A stretch of DNA of 23,063 bases from Micrococcales bacterium. GTDB taxonomy: Bacteria; Actinomycetota; Actinomycetes; S36-B12; UBA5976. Positions 1-8,037 of the stretch are shown one piece after another. The DNA lies in assembly GCA_024640585.1 (NCBI GenBank), contig JAHEEQ010000114.1, forward strand, positions 1 through 23,063, written 5' to 3'. The position numbers were made by a program, and so were the translations under genes. The notes beneath the pieces were generated by a model, which was not told where the DNA came from, did no database searches, and saw nothing but the letters and a program-made list of their open reading frames with translations. Each line of letters begins with the position of its first letter. Position 1 is the stretch's first letter.

Positions 1-625
1 TCACCGGCTTTGCACTCTTTGGCTCTGCCGCATCTGGTTGACGTAAATAGAGAGGCTTGAATGGCTTAGGCGAAAGCTGCTGTCCAATTAATGCAATGTC
101 AATTGCATCAACAGGTGATGCATCGTGAACAGAAGGTGCAATCAAAGTTTGTGTTACAAAAGCAGGTCCAACTAAATTTGAAAAGTTTTGCTGTTCAAAT
201 TCGCTTACATGAATCAATGACGGATCACCTTGAAGATTACCTGCGCTATCGAAATCTTGGCAAGCAATTTCTTTTCTCTTGACATCAAGAATTGCAGTTC
301 CTTGTTCGCCGCCACGACGTATATGTCCATGAGCTAGGGCATGCAAAGTTGGTACACCAATTACATCGATTTCCCAGGCAGCAGCTAGTACTTCCGCGGT
401 CGTTACTCCAACTCGCAATCCGGTGTAAGGACCTGGACCAACTCCAACTGCAATTCGTTCTGGCTTATCGCCATTTAGAACCTCTGAAACTAAATCAATT
501 AGCATCTCGCCGTGGAATTGTGCGCCTGTTAATTCGCCTCCAGTTTTTTCGCATAACACTTTATCGTCGTCAAGAAATGCAACTGTCACACGCGAAGTGC
601 TCGTATCTAGTGCCAAGATTTTCAT
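1..625 (-). CDS. tsaB: tRNA t6A biosynthesis protein TsaB, 3' end cut by window edge
   Basis: This is the non-catalytic partner of TsaD in making N6-threonylcarbamoyladenosine at A37 of ANN-decoding tRNAs, in the cytoplasm. I translated it from the minus strand. It begins MKILALDTSTSRVTVAF, the ASKHA-fold opening of the family, and carries GVGPGPYTGLRVG near residues 62-74, the TsaB form of the G-P-G-x-(F/Y)-T-G-L-R motif. About 208 codons are visible with no stop. The last part reads PLYLRQPDA, which is close to the usual family end, and then runs on into a Lys/Pro-rich stretch (AEPKSAKPV), so either a short tail or a fusion follows outside the window. Its ATG overlaps the TGA of tsaE by four bases (ATGA), which indicates translational coupling. 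Family identity is secure; the C-terminus cannot be judged. Confidence 0.93.
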   Translation of the reverse strand, partial: MKILALDTSTSRVTVAFLDDDKVLCEKTGGELTGAQFHGEMLIDLVSEVLNGDKPERIAVGVGPGPYTGLRVGVTTAEVLAAAWEIDVIGVPTLHALAHGHIRRGGEQGTAILDVKRKEIACQDFDSAGNLQGDPSLIHVSEFEQQNFSNLVGPAFVTQTLIAPSVHDASPVDAIDIALIGQQLSPKPFKPLYLRQPDAAEPKSAKPV

Positions 626-1083
626 GCAATCCCACTATTCAACAAATCATTCCAGCGAACTCCGTGGGGCAAAAATGAAATTGTCCTGCTGTCATCATCG
701 TGACGTTTGAAATTAATCACCAAGTATTGGTCGGCAATTCCTTCGAGCTTTCCACTTCCCCATTCCGCAACTAAAACTGCGTTGTAAAGGTTCGAATCTA
801 GATCCAAATCATCAACTTCAGATAACGAATTCAATCGATAAGCATCGAGATGAATCAGCGATGGTCCAGATTCTTGATTTGGATGGATTCGGTAAATCAC
901 AAAAGTTGGACTGGTTATTGGTCCGCGAACATTTAGGCCATCCGCGATTCCTTGAGTAAAAGTAGTTTTCCCAGCACCGAGTGGACCATCGAGAATCAGT
1001 ACATCTCCGGCTCGCAGGTGTTTGCCTAACTTTCCACCGAGTGCTTGAGTTTCATCAATAGTGCCGCAATGAAAAGTGGTCAC
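622..1083 (-). CDS. tsaE: tRNA t6A biosynthesis ATPase TsaE
   Basis: TsaE is the P-loop ATPase that works with TsaB and TsaD in tRNA t6A modification. The 153-residue length is normal for the family. The Walker A motif GPLGAGKTT lies near residues 34-42, followed by the family's SPTF motif (about 58-61), HLDAYRL (about 73-79, with the acidic residue used in the active site) and VAEWG (about 105-109). Its ATG overlaps the stop of the upstream hydrolase gene by four bases, and its own stop overlaps the tsaB start in the same way. The three genes are therefore probably translated together. Nothing looks damaged. Confidence 0.95.
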   Translation of the reverse strand: MTTFHCGTIDETQALGGKLGKHLRAGDVLILDGPLGAGKTTFTQGIADGLNVRGPITSPTFVIYRIHPNQESGPSLIHLDAYRLNSLSEVDDLDLDSNLYNAVLVAEWGSGKLEGIADQYLVINFKRHDDDSRTISFLPHGVRWNDLLNSGIA

Positions 1084-2138
1084 GCGTTTGCTCTCACTTT
1101 GTTTACTACATTTGCGATGACTTCATTTAGTTCAACATATCGTTCTAGTGGCAACATGTGACCAGTTTCGGGCAAAACAATTACTTCTGAGTTAGGAACG
1201 AATTTTGCAATCTCTTGACTATGTGCAAGCGGAGTGAGAAGGTCATCTTCTCCAGCAACAAGTGTGGTTGATACTTTCGCTAAAACTGGTAGAAAATCTT
1301 TACTATCGAAATCGGCAATTGCTTTCAGGAAATCGCCAATTACATCAATAGAGGTTTGCCCATGCATGGTTGCTACAAATTCCGTGAGTTCAACAGATAC
1401 TTCAGATCCAAACGAATAACGTCTAGTCAATAGCAATGTTAAATCGCTTCCCGCTTCTCGCGACTTATCAACCAAAGATTGTTGACCGGCCAAGACGCTG
1501 GCAACACCTGGTGCCATACCTTGAATGAATCTGCCTATCGAATCTGGTAGGCCAAGTGGAACTTCGCTAACGCCACCTGAACTCGTAGAAACCAAAACCA
1601 CAGCTTTGATCCTAGATCCGAAAAGTTCTGGATTAGATTTTGCGAGAGCTTGAATACTCATCCCACCCATTGAGTGCCCGACCAAAACTATGTCACCAGT
1701 AGGAGCAACTTTTTCTATTACTGAATTTAAATCTAGACCAAGTTGCCACACATTGTGCGATTCACGACTTCCGTGTTCCGATTTACTGTGGCCGCGTTGG
1801 TCATAAAAAGCCATACGTGCCAAATGTCGCAAATCTCGCCGCTGGTAATGAAACTCATCCATCGCAAGTGCGTAACCGTGGCTAAAAATCACAGTTACAT
1901 CGTTGTGATTATCAAATGCATCATCTACTTCGGCATGAAGCAAAATTCCGTCATTTGCGATCACTTCGATTTTTTGTGAATGCAAAGAACCATATGGTTC
2001 CTTTGCTCCAGGAGTACGACGCAAGTTTCTGCCAATTAGCGCCCGCTCCGCGACGACTCCTGCAACAGCGCCAACACCAAAAGCAGCCGCCAAAGTACCA
2101 AGCACTAAAGCCTTACCGCCCTTTGCTAATGCACTCAT
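1080..2138 (-). CDS. Membrane-anchored alpha/beta-fold hydrolase, substrate unknown
   Basis: This 352-residue protein starts with a Lys-containing N-terminus and a hydrophobic segment (about residues 10-31) that looks like a signal anchor. The hydrolase domain follows. An oxyanion-hole HG lies in IFSHGYA (86-90). The nucleophile elbow GHSMGG places Ser156. A likely acid, Asp298 or Asp299, sits in AGEDDLLTP, and His327 sits in ETGHMLPLE. That is a complete catalytic triad. Actinobacteria often carry such a hydrolase between alr and tsaE, but the substrate is not established from sequence. Four-base overlaps join it to alr upstream and tsaE downstream. An esterase, lipase or haloperoxidase-like activity is possible and I cannot choose among them. 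Confidence 0.88.
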   Translation of the reverse strand: MSALAKGGKALVLGTLAAAFGVGAVAGVVAERALIGRNLRRTPGAKEPYGSLHSQKIEVIANDGILLHAEVDDAFDNHNDVTVIFSHGYALAMDEFHYQRRDLRHLARMAFYDQRGHSKSEHGSRESHNVWQLGLDLNSVIEKVAPTGDIVLVGHSMGGMSIQALAKSNPELFGSRIKAVVLVSTSSGGVSEVPLGLPDSIGRFIQGMAPGVASVLAGQQSLVDKSREAGSDLTLLLTRRYSFGSEVSVELTEFVATMHGQTSIDVIGDFLKAIADFDSKDFLPVLAKVSTTLVAGEDDLLTPLAHSQEIAKFVPNSEVIVLPETGHMLPLERYVELNEVIANVVNKVRANA

Positions 2139-3259
2139 CGCACACCATCTACATATTCACGTTCGATGCGACTGCCCAAACGCGTAACCAATTCATAACC
2201 AATTGCATCTACTTGTTGAGCCCAGGCGTGTGCAGATAATCCACCCTCGCCAAACAAAATAACTTCATCACCAATTGCTATTTCCGTGTCACCAAAATCG
2301 ACCACAAACTGATCCATGCAAACAGTTCCAACAATCGGATATTGCTTACCTTTGAAAGTGATGCTGCCAGTTTTAGTTATATGACGCATTACCCCGTCTG
2401 CATAACCAATCGGGACCAAACCAACATTGGTCGGTTTTGTTGCTTTCCATTTGAAGGAATATGAAACTCCATCACCAGGATTGAGTTTTCTAACCGAAGC
2501 AATTTGTGAAACAACCGTCATCGCACCTTTTAGATTGAATTGCGATGCATCACCTAAATCTCCACCTGGCGCCACACCATAAGTTGCAATTCCGCAGCGA
2601 ACCATGTCATAACGAAGTTTCGGATGCGCTAATGAACCAGCACTATTTGCCAAGTGGCGAATCTCTGGAACCAAACCATGCGAAGCAGCAACTGCCAATG
2701 CATATTCGTAATTCTGATGTTGCATTTCATTAGCCGGATGCGAAAGTTCATCCGCACAAGCTAAATGCGACCAAATCGAAACCAACTCGAGATTATCTAA
2801 TTTTGCGAATTGCGAGAAGAAATTTTCTAATTCTGATTTTGCAACTCCAGCACGAGACAAACCGGTGTCTACTTCAACATGTACTCGCGCAAACATTTCG
2901 CGTTGCTTAGCGAGTTGACTAATTTCTTTTAAGTTAGAAATTGAAGTTAAGGATAGATCGATGTCTTGATCCAAAGCTTCGGCGAAATTATCAGTGTCAT
3001 GAAGTAACCAAGCCAAAATGCGGCCAGGCACATTGTTCTGGCGAAGTTCAAAGGCCTCATCAAGGAAAGCTACTCCTAGCCAGTCAGCCCCAGCTGATTT
3101 TGCGGCCAATGCCACCGGCACAGCCCCGTGACCATACCCATCTGCCTTCACAACAGCCAGCACTGGCACACATGCGGTTTCTTTCAAAACCTTTATGTTG
3201 TGCTCAATCGCAGCCAGATTGACTCGGGCTGTGGCGCGTTGGGTTCGGACAGTTGCCAT
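2135..3259 (-). CDS. alr: Alanine racemase
   Basis: This PLP-dependent enzyme converts L-alanine to D-alanine for peptidoglycan precursors. The 374-residue length matches the family. The PLP-binding lysine is Lys38 in the signature VVKADGYGHGA (37-47). The N-terminal TIM-barrel is followed by a beta domain containing GVSYSFKW, whose Tyr is the likely second catalytic base, and the PIGYADGV motif. The ATG is preceded by a GAGAGGG Shine-Dalgarno-like tract that partly lies within a small hairpin (3261-3276). The stop overlaps the hydrolase start by four bases. A 47-base gap separates it from acpS. Placement after glmS and acpS groups D-alanine and amino-sugar supply for the wall. Confidence 0.96.
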   Translation of the reverse strand: MATVRTQRATARVNLAAIEHNIKVLKETACVPVLAVVKADGYGHGAVPVALAAKSAGADWLGVAFLDEAFELRQNNVPGRILAWLLHDTDNFAEALDQDIDLSLTSISNLKEISQLAKQREMFARVHVEVDTGLSRAGVAKSELENFFSQFAKLDNLELVSIWSHLACADELSHPANEMQHQNYEYALAVAASHGLVPEIRHLANSAGSLAHPKLRYDMVRCGIATYGVAPGGDLGDASQFNLKGAMTVVSQIASVRKLNPGDGVSYSFKWKATKPTNVGLVPIGYADGVMRHITKTGSITFKGKQYPIVGTVCMDQFVVDFGDTEIAIGDEVILFGEGGLSAHAWAQQVDAIGYELVTRLGSRIEREYVDGVR

Positions 3260-3260
3260 G

Positions 3261-3276
3261 AGGGCAATTCTGCCCT
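3261..3276 (-). promoter_or_regulatory. Small hairpin covering the alr ribosome-binding region
   Basis: On the minus strand the sequence AGGGCA-GAAT-TGCCCT forms a perfect six-base-pair stem with a four-base loop. It ends one base before the alr ATG. It takes up part of the purine-rich GAGAGGG that would otherwise be the ribosome-binding site, so it could dampen alr initiation. The stem is short and the effect is inferred. Confidence 0.35.
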
Positions 3277-3306
3277 CTCGCTAGGTTGAGTGGGAAATTC
3301 GAAGTG

Positions 3307-3675
3307 TTAACTCTCGGCAATAACATAGGCAATTGAGTGTCCGCCATCGTGGGTGAGCGAGATATGCCAGCGCGAAACGGACAAGGAATTTGCAAGCTGT
3401 AAAGCCGCTCCAGTGATTTCTAAGGATGGTTTACCTGAAATATCTGTATGCACAATCACGTCATGCCAACTCAGTCCTGCAGGTCCGCCCAAAGATTTTG
3501 CAACGGCTTCTTTTGCGGCAAAGCGAGCAGACAATGAAGCAGCGCTTCGAATAGTTCCATCGCGGTGATGAATTTCTGTCTCTGTTAGGACTCTGTTTAA
3601 GAAAGTTGGTTGGCGTTGCATCAAAGATTCAAATCGCGCAATATCAACAACATCAACACCAATTCCAACGATCAT
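3307..3675 (-). CDS. acpS: Holo-[acyl-carrier-protein] synthase
   Basis: This enzyme transfers 4'-phosphopantetheine from CoA to the serine of acyl carrier protein. The 122-residue length is typical of the AcpS type. The opening GIGVDVVDIARFE carries the Mg-binding Asp8. The second signature RFAAKEAVAKSLG (about residues 50-62) carries the Mg-binding Glu. Near the end SLTHDGGHSIAYVI matches the family's final motif, where SHD is usual and THD is seen here. Its ATG shares one base with the glmS stop (TAATG), which indicates coupling. The neighbours alr and glmS are the usual actinobacterial ones. Confidence 0.95.
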   Translation of the reverse strand: MIVGIGVDVVDIARFESLMQRQPTFLNRVLTETEIHHRDGTIRSAASLSARFAAKEAVAKSLGGPAGLSWHDVIVHTDISGKPSLEITGAALQLANSLSVSRWHISLTHDGGHSIAYVIAES

Positions 3676-5516
3676 TACTCCACCGTCACAGACTTGGCAA
3701 GATTTCGCGGTTGGTCTACGTCAAAGCCTTTTAGTGTCGCCATCTCACAAGCGAAAACTTGCAGTGGCACAGTTGCGACCACTGGTTGCAACAAAGTTGG
3801 ACAAGCTGGAATGCGAATAATGTGATGCGCGAAAGGAACGACCGATTCATCACCTTCTTGTGCAACCACAATCGTGTGAGCACCCCGTGCACGTACTTCT
3901 TGGATATTAGAAACAATCTTTTCGTGCAAAACTGGTGAGTCTGTCGGAGATGGAACTATGACGATAACTGGCAAGCCATCTTCAAGCAATGCGATTGGTC
4001 CATGTTTTAGCTCCCCAGCTGCAAAACCTTCGGCATGCATGTACGCCAGTTCTTTTAATTTAAGTGCACCTTCGAGTGCAACTGGATAACCGACATGACG
4101 ACCAATGAACAAAACCGAATTTGAGTTCACGTATTTTTGCGCAAGCTCGCGAACTGGTTGCATTGTGTCTAGAACCAAATCCACTTTCGCAGACATATCG
4201 GCTACCTCTTCGACAAGTGATTCGAGATCAAGTTCTGAGCCATGAACCTGCGCCAAGAAAAGGGCGAACATGTAGACAGCAATCACTTGGGTTAAAAAGG
4301 CTTTGGTTGATGCAACTGCAATTTCTGGACCAGCATGAGTATAAATAACCGCATCACTTTCGCGCGGCATTGTCGAACCTTGAGTATTGCAAATAGTTAG
4401 GACTCTGCTGCCCTGCTCCTTCGCATAACGAATCGCCATCAAGGTATCCATGGTTTCGCCGGACTGAGAAATTGCAATTACCAAAGTGTTCTTATCCAGA
4501 ATAGGATCGCGGTAGCGAAATTCGCTAGCAAGTTCCACTTCGCAAGGAACTCGAGTCCATCTCTCAATTGCATATTTTGCAATCAAACCTGAGTGATACG
4601 CGGTTCCGCAAGCTGTAATAATAATTTTGTCTACAGATCGAAGTTCTTCGGCGCTGAATTTCATTTCATCAAGTTCGACGCGGTTATTTTTGATTCGACC
4701 TAAGAGAGTATCTGCAACTGCCTTTGGCTGTTCTGAAATCTCTTTCAACATGAAAGTTTCGAATCCACCTTTTTCAGCAGCCGCAGCATCCCAAGTCACT
4801 TCATACTCTGTGACGGGTACTTCAGAGCCTGCAAAATCAGTTACTCGCACTGAGTCTGCGCGAAGTTCGACAACTTGATCTTGACCAAGTTCTATCGCAT
4901 TTCGAGTATGTGCAATAAACGCGGAAACGTCAGAAGCCAAGAAGTTTTCATTTTCACCTCGGCCTACAACAAGCGGCGAATTCCGGCGGGCACCAACAAC
5001 TAAATCTGGGATGTCCGCGTGCGCTGCGACAAGTGTGAAAGCTCCGCGCAGACGCAAACAAGTCTTGCGCATCGCTTCGGCCAAATCATTATTCAGAGTT
5101 GGCAAAACAGATGACAGCAAATGTGCAACCACTTCAGTGTCTGTATCGCTCTGGAGTTGCACTCCCGCAGAAGTCAATTCTGTACGTAGCTCTGCAAAGT
5201 TTTCGATAATTCCATTGTGGATCACTGCAACCTTTTTGTCTTGCGACAAATGCGGATGCGCATTGCGATCAGTAGGACCACCGTGAGTTGCCCAACGGGT
5301 GTGACCAATCCCTGTATGCGATTGTTCTAAAGGGGCTGAATCAATTTCATTTTCAAGATTAATAAGTTTGCCAGCTTTTTTGCGAGTTTCAATTACTCCG
5401 TTTGAAACAACTGCAATTCCTGCAGAGTCGTAACCGCGATATTCAAGTCGGCGCAAACCCGCAATGATTACATCAATTGCAGATTGTTTCCCAACGTATC
5501 CAACGATTCCGCACAC
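3675..5516 (-). CDS. glmS: Glutamine-fructose-6-phosphate aminotransferase (isomerizing)
   Basis: GlmS makes glucosamine-6-phosphate from fructose-6-phosphate and glutamine, the first committed step to UDP-GlcNAc. The 613-residue protein is full length. The GTG start is directly followed by Cys2-Gly-Ile, so the N-terminal nucleophile is exposed after Met removal. The class II amidotransferase motifs RGYDSAG and HTRWATHG follow. Two SIS sugar-isomerase domains occupy roughly 290-430 and 460-605, with ISQSGET and the C-terminal NLAKSVTVE. No good Shine-Dalgarno precedes the GTG. It lies 20 bases after glmM, and together they supply glucosamine-1-phosphate. I see no glmS ribozyme or riboswitch space upstream, because glmM is immediately adjacent. 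Confidence 0.97.
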   Translation of the reverse strand: MCGIVGYVGKQSAIDVIIAGLRRLEYRGYDSAGIAVVSNGVIETRKKAGKLINLENEIDSAPLEQSHTGIGHTRWATHGGPTDRNAHPHLSQDKKVAVIHNGIIENFAELRTELTSAGVQLQSDTDTEVVAHLLSSVLPTLNNDLAEAMRKTCLRLRGAFTLVAAHADIPDLVVGARRNSPLVVGRGENENFLASDVSAFIAHTRNAIELGQDQVVELRADSVRVTDFAGSEVPVTEYEVTWDAAAAEKGGFETFMLKEISEQPKAVADTLLGRIKNNRVELDEMKFSAEELRSVDKIIITACGTAYHSGLIAKYAIERWTRVPCEVELASEFRYRDPILDKNTLVIAISQSGETMDTLMAIRYAKEQGSRVLTICNTQGSTMPRESDAVIYTHAGPEIAVASTKAFLTQVIAVYMFALFLAQVHGSELDLESLVEEVADMSAKVDLVLDTMQPVRELAQKYVNSNSVLFIGRHVGYPVALEGALKLKELAYMHAEGFAAGELKHGPIALLEDGLPVIVIVPSPTDSPVLHEKIVSNIQEVRARGAHTIVVAQEGDESVVPFAHHIIRIPACPTLLQPVVATVPLQVFACEMATLKGFDVDQPRNLAKSVTVE

Positions 5517-5536
5517 GCTGTAAGTCTAATTAGTTT

Positions 5537-6883
5537 TTAAATAGCAAGTTCTTTAGCCACAACATCAACTATGAGTTCGGCTTGTTCTTGTGCAAGTTCT
5601 TTTGTGGTCGCTTCAACCATGACGCGAACAACTGGTTCAGTTCCACTCGGACGCAAGAGCACTCTTCCAGTGTTTCCAAGCACAGATTCAACTTCTTTAA
5701 CTGCAGTAAGTACTTTTTTGTTTGAATCGACCGCGGTTTTGTCAACATTCTTTACATTGATTAAGACCTGCGGCAGTTTTGTCATAACAGATGCAAGTTC
5801 GCTCAAGGGTTTTTTGGTCAATGCCATCCGGGCCATAAGTTGTATTGCTGTCAAAGCGCCATCACCCGTTGTTGCAAATTCACTAAGGATCACATGCCCG
5901 CTCTGTTCACCACCAAAATTGAAGCCACCATCTCGCATTGCTTCCAATACATAGCGATCGCCAACCGCAGTTTCAACCACAGAAATTTTTTCATTTTGCA
6001 TAGCAATTTTGAATCCGAGATTTGCCATAACTGTCGACACAACGGTGTTTGATTTCAAGGTGCCGGCATCGCGTTTCGAAACAGCAAGTACCGCCATAAT
6101 TTGATCGCCATCAACTATTTCACCATTGGCATCAACCGCAAGAAATCTGTCCGCATCTCCATCGTGAGCAACACCAATGTCTGCTTTTTGTTTTAGGACA
6201 GCTGCTTGCAAATCTTCCATGTGAGTAGAGCCGCAATTTTCATTAATGTTTAAACCGTTTGGTGAGCAATGAATTGCTACGACTTCAGCACCTGCGCGAC
6301 GATAGATTTCTGGTGCAACAAATGCTGCTGCGCCATTTGCCCCATCCACCACAACTTTCAAACCTGAAAGTGATCGATCTGCAGTTTCAACTACATGTTG
6401 GATATAAAGTTCAAGTAATTCTGAAGAATCAATTACCCGACCAACATCAGCTCCAGTTGGGCGTGACCAATCCTCGCCAATACGTGCTTCGATTTGATCT
6501 TCAACTTCATCAGCAAGTTTTACCCCTCCGCGCGCGAAGAATTTAATTCCGTTGTCTGGCATTGGGTTATGGCTTGCCGAAAGCATGACGCCTAAATCGG
6601 CTCCAGTTTGGGCTACCAAGAATGCAACAGCCGGAGTTGGCGCAATTCCTACAAGTTTTACATCAACTCCTGCGCTTGCGAGCCCTGCGACAACAGCGGC
6701 TTGCAAAAACTCCCCACTTGCGCGCGAATCTTGACCCACAATTGCAATTGGGCGGTGACCTTTGAATTCACCCGCATCGCCAAGCACATGAGCGGCTGCA
6801 ACAGACAGATCAAGTGCAAGTTCTGCAGTTAAATCCACGTTTGCGCGACCGCGAACGCCATCTGTTCCAAATAATCGACCCAT
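5537..6883 (-). CDS. glmM: Phosphoglucosamine mutase
   Basis: GlmM converts glucosamine-6-phosphate to glucosamine-1-phosphate. It has 448 residues, the usual size. The phosphoserine loop reads LSASHNP (101-107), with Ser104 as the phosphorylated residue. The Mg-binding loop is DGDADR (241-246), and the phosphate-binding loop near the C-terminus is RPSGTEP. The opening [11 protein letters not shown] is the family hallmark. The ATG is only about 29 bases downstream of the rpsI terminator, with no clear Shine-Dalgarno close to it. It must be transcribed by readthrough or from a promoter overlapping that terminator, perhaps with a very short leader. It heads a run of seven co-directional genes. 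Confidence 0.97.
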   Translation of the reverse strand: MGRLFGTDGVRGRANVDLTAELALDLSVAAAHVLGDAGEFKGHRPIAIVGQDSRASGEFLQAAVVAGLASAGVDVKLVGIAPTPAVAFLVAQTGADLGVMLSASHNPMPDNGIKFFARGGVKLADEVEDQIEARIGEDWSRPTGADVGRVIDSSELLELYIQHVVETADRSLSGLKVVVDGANGAAAFVAPEIYRRAGAEVVAIHCSPNGLNINENCGSTHMEDLQAAVLKQKADIGVAHDGDADRFLAVDANGEIVDGDQIMAVLAVSKRDAGTLKSNTVVSTVMANLGFKIAMQNEKISVVETAVGDRYVLEAMRDGGFNFGGEQSGHVILSEFATTGDGALTAIQLMARMALTKKPLSELASVMTKLPQVLINVKNVDKTAVDSNKKVLTAVKEVESVLGNTGRVLLRPSGTEPVVRVMVEATTKELAQEQAELIVDVVAKELAI

Positions 6884-6911
6884 AGGTGCGAAAGCCTAAC
6901 CTTCTACGGAT

Positions 6912-6943
6912 AAAACAAAACCCCCGCAATGCGAGGGTTTTGT
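6912..6943 (-). terminator. Intrinsic terminator after rpsI
   Basis: On the minus strand ACAAAACCC-T-CGC pairs with GCG-G-GGGTTTTGT around a three-base loop. This gives a 13-pair stem with one G-U wobble, followed by a TTTT-rich tail. The same bases on the plus strand contain a C-A mismatch, so the minus-strand reading is favoured. It closes the rplM-rpsI unit 13 bases after the rpsI stop. Confidence 0.85.
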
Positions 6944-6955
6944 GAAGTGTGCGAA

Positions 6956-7414
6956 TTAACGCTTTGAGTACTGAGAAGCCTTGCGAGCTTTCTTCAAACC
7001 GTACTTTTTACGTTCTTTAGCGCGTGCATCGCGGGTTAGGAAACCAGCTTTCTTCAAACCTGGGCGAAGTGCTTCGCGATCAAGTTCGTTAAGTGCGCGT
7101 GCGATACCAAGACGAAGGGCACCTGCTTGACCAGAAACGCCGCCACCACTCATGGTTGCGAAAACGTCGAACTTGCCTTCAAGACCTGCAAGTTTGAACG
7201 GATCATTTACTGATTGTTGGTGAACTTTGTTTGGGAAGTAGTTGGCAAGGTCGCGACCATTGATAACCCAACGACCGGTGCCTGGAACCAAACGCACACG
7301 TGCTATTGCTTCTTTGCGGCGGCCAGTTGCATTGCTTGGTGCAGCCTTTACTGTGCGAGCTGCTTTTGCTGGTGCAGCAGTCTCACTGGTGTAAACCTCA
7401 GCGACTTCAGTCAC
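6956..7414 (-). CDS. rpsI: 30S ribosomal protein S9
   Basis: S9 (uS9) binds 16S rRNA in the small-subunit head and its C-terminal tail reaches the P-site tRNA. The core begins at [15 protein letters not shown] and ends in the invariant tail [12 protein letters not shown]. An Ala/Val-rich N-terminal extension of about 35 residues precedes it, as in other Actinobacteria. I chose the GTG at 7414 because AAAGGA lies six bases upstream. A TTG six codons further up would place that ribosome-binding site inside the gene. It is translated with rplM, whose stop is about 36 bases upstream, and is followed by a terminator. Confidence 0.93.
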   Translation of the reverse strand: MTEVAEVYTSETAAPAKAARTVKAAPSNATGRRKEAIARVRLVPGTGRWVINGRDLANYFPNKVHQQSVNDPFKLAGLEGKFDVFATMSGGGVSGQAGALRLGIARALNELDREALRPGLKKAGFLTRDARAKERKKYGLKKARKASQYSKR

Positions 7415-7450
7415 TTTTTTCCTTTCACACAATCGCGGTTGCGACTGTTA

Positions 7451-7894
7451 TTACTGTGCAACCTGCGTGATGTTGAATGGGACAGGCTTTTGTGATGCGT
7501 GTGGATGTTCAGGTCCTGCATACACCCTTAGCTTGGTGATCTGCTGACGACCAAGACGGTTGTGTGGCAACATGCCCTTTACTGCTTTTTCAATTGCGCG
7601 ACGTGGATTGTTCTTCAACAAGTCAGCGTATGAAGTTGCAGTCAAACCACCAGGTTGACCTGAGTGGCGGTAATCAAATTTGTCAGTCAGCTTTGCACCA
7701 GAAAGTGCAATCTTTTCTGCGTTGATTACGATTACAAAATCACCAGTGTCAACGTGAGGTGCGAAGGTCGGCTTGTGCTTACCGCGTAGCAATGTTGCAA
7801 CTTGTGTTGCGAGGCGACCCAAAACGACATCTTGGGCATCAATGATGTACCAAGTGCGCTCGACTTGATTCGCTTTTGGCTGGAAAGTACGCAC
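7451..7894 (-). CDS. rplM: 50S ribosomal protein L13
   Basis: L13 (uL13) is an early-assembly protein of the large subunit. It has 147 residues. Diagnostic stretches are [16 protein letters not shown] near residue 15, the [23 protein letters not shown] block, and [14 protein letters not shown] near residue 105. The start is GTG, with GAAGG eight bases upstream. It is the first gene of a two-gene unit with rpsI and has its own promoter-like sequence at 7963-7992. Upstream of that promoter lies a palindromic copy of the element shared by three operon boundaries. Confidence 0.97.
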   Translation of the reverse strand: MRTFQPKANQVERTWYIIDAQDVVLGRLATQVATLLRGKHKPTFAPHVDTGDFVIVINAEKIALSGAKLTDKFDYRHSGQPGGLTATSYADLLKNNPRRAIEKAVKGMLPHNRLGRQQITKLRVYAGPEHPHASQKPVPFNITQVAQ

Positions 7895-7962
7895 AGCAAA
7901 AACCTTCGTTCGTAGTTGTTTGGAAGTTCAAGCGCGGGAATCCGTGCCTTCACAGGGTGCGC

Positions 7963-7992
7963 AGGTTACCCGCACACGGGCAGGTGGGTCAA
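7963..7992 (-). promoter_or_regulatory. Candidate housekeeping promoter of rplM-rpsI
   Basis: On the minus strand a -35-like TTGACC (7992-7987) and a -10-like TAACCT (7968-7963) are separated by 18 bases. Both resemble sigma-70-class actinobacterial boxes (TTGAC and TAnnnT). They lie about 70 bases before the rplM start. No transcript start is known, so the assignment is inference from pattern and position. Confidence 0.55.
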
Positions 7993-8000
7993 AACGGCTC

Positions 8001-8037
8001 ATTTACTCTCAAATTGTGAGTAAATCTTGAGGATTTT
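8001..8037 (-). promoter_or_regulatory. Shared boundary element, copy A, with a 25-base palindrome
   Basis: On the minus strand positions 8037-8016 read AAAATCCTCAAG followed by ATTTACTCAC. This matches copy B (16148-16127) at 19 of 22 positions and copy C (19975-19954) at 16 of 22, without gaps. Next to it an opposed arm completes an imperfect palindrome: ATTTACTCTCA (8001-8011), a three-base centre and TGTGAGTAAAT (8015-8025), with one mismatched pair. It overlaps the last codons and stop of the signal peptidase gene and lies just upstream of the rplM promoter candidate. Confidence 0.5.

Noticed and set aside
3675..5516. Possible glmS ribozyme or riboswitch
   Set aside because: Only 20 bases separate glmM and glmS, and no ribozyme-like structure fits there.
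7415..7432. TTG at 7432 as the start of rpsI, adding six residues
   Set aside because: The AAAGGA Shine-Dalgarno lies inside that extension and is well spaced from the GTG at 7414, which better fits other S9 starts.
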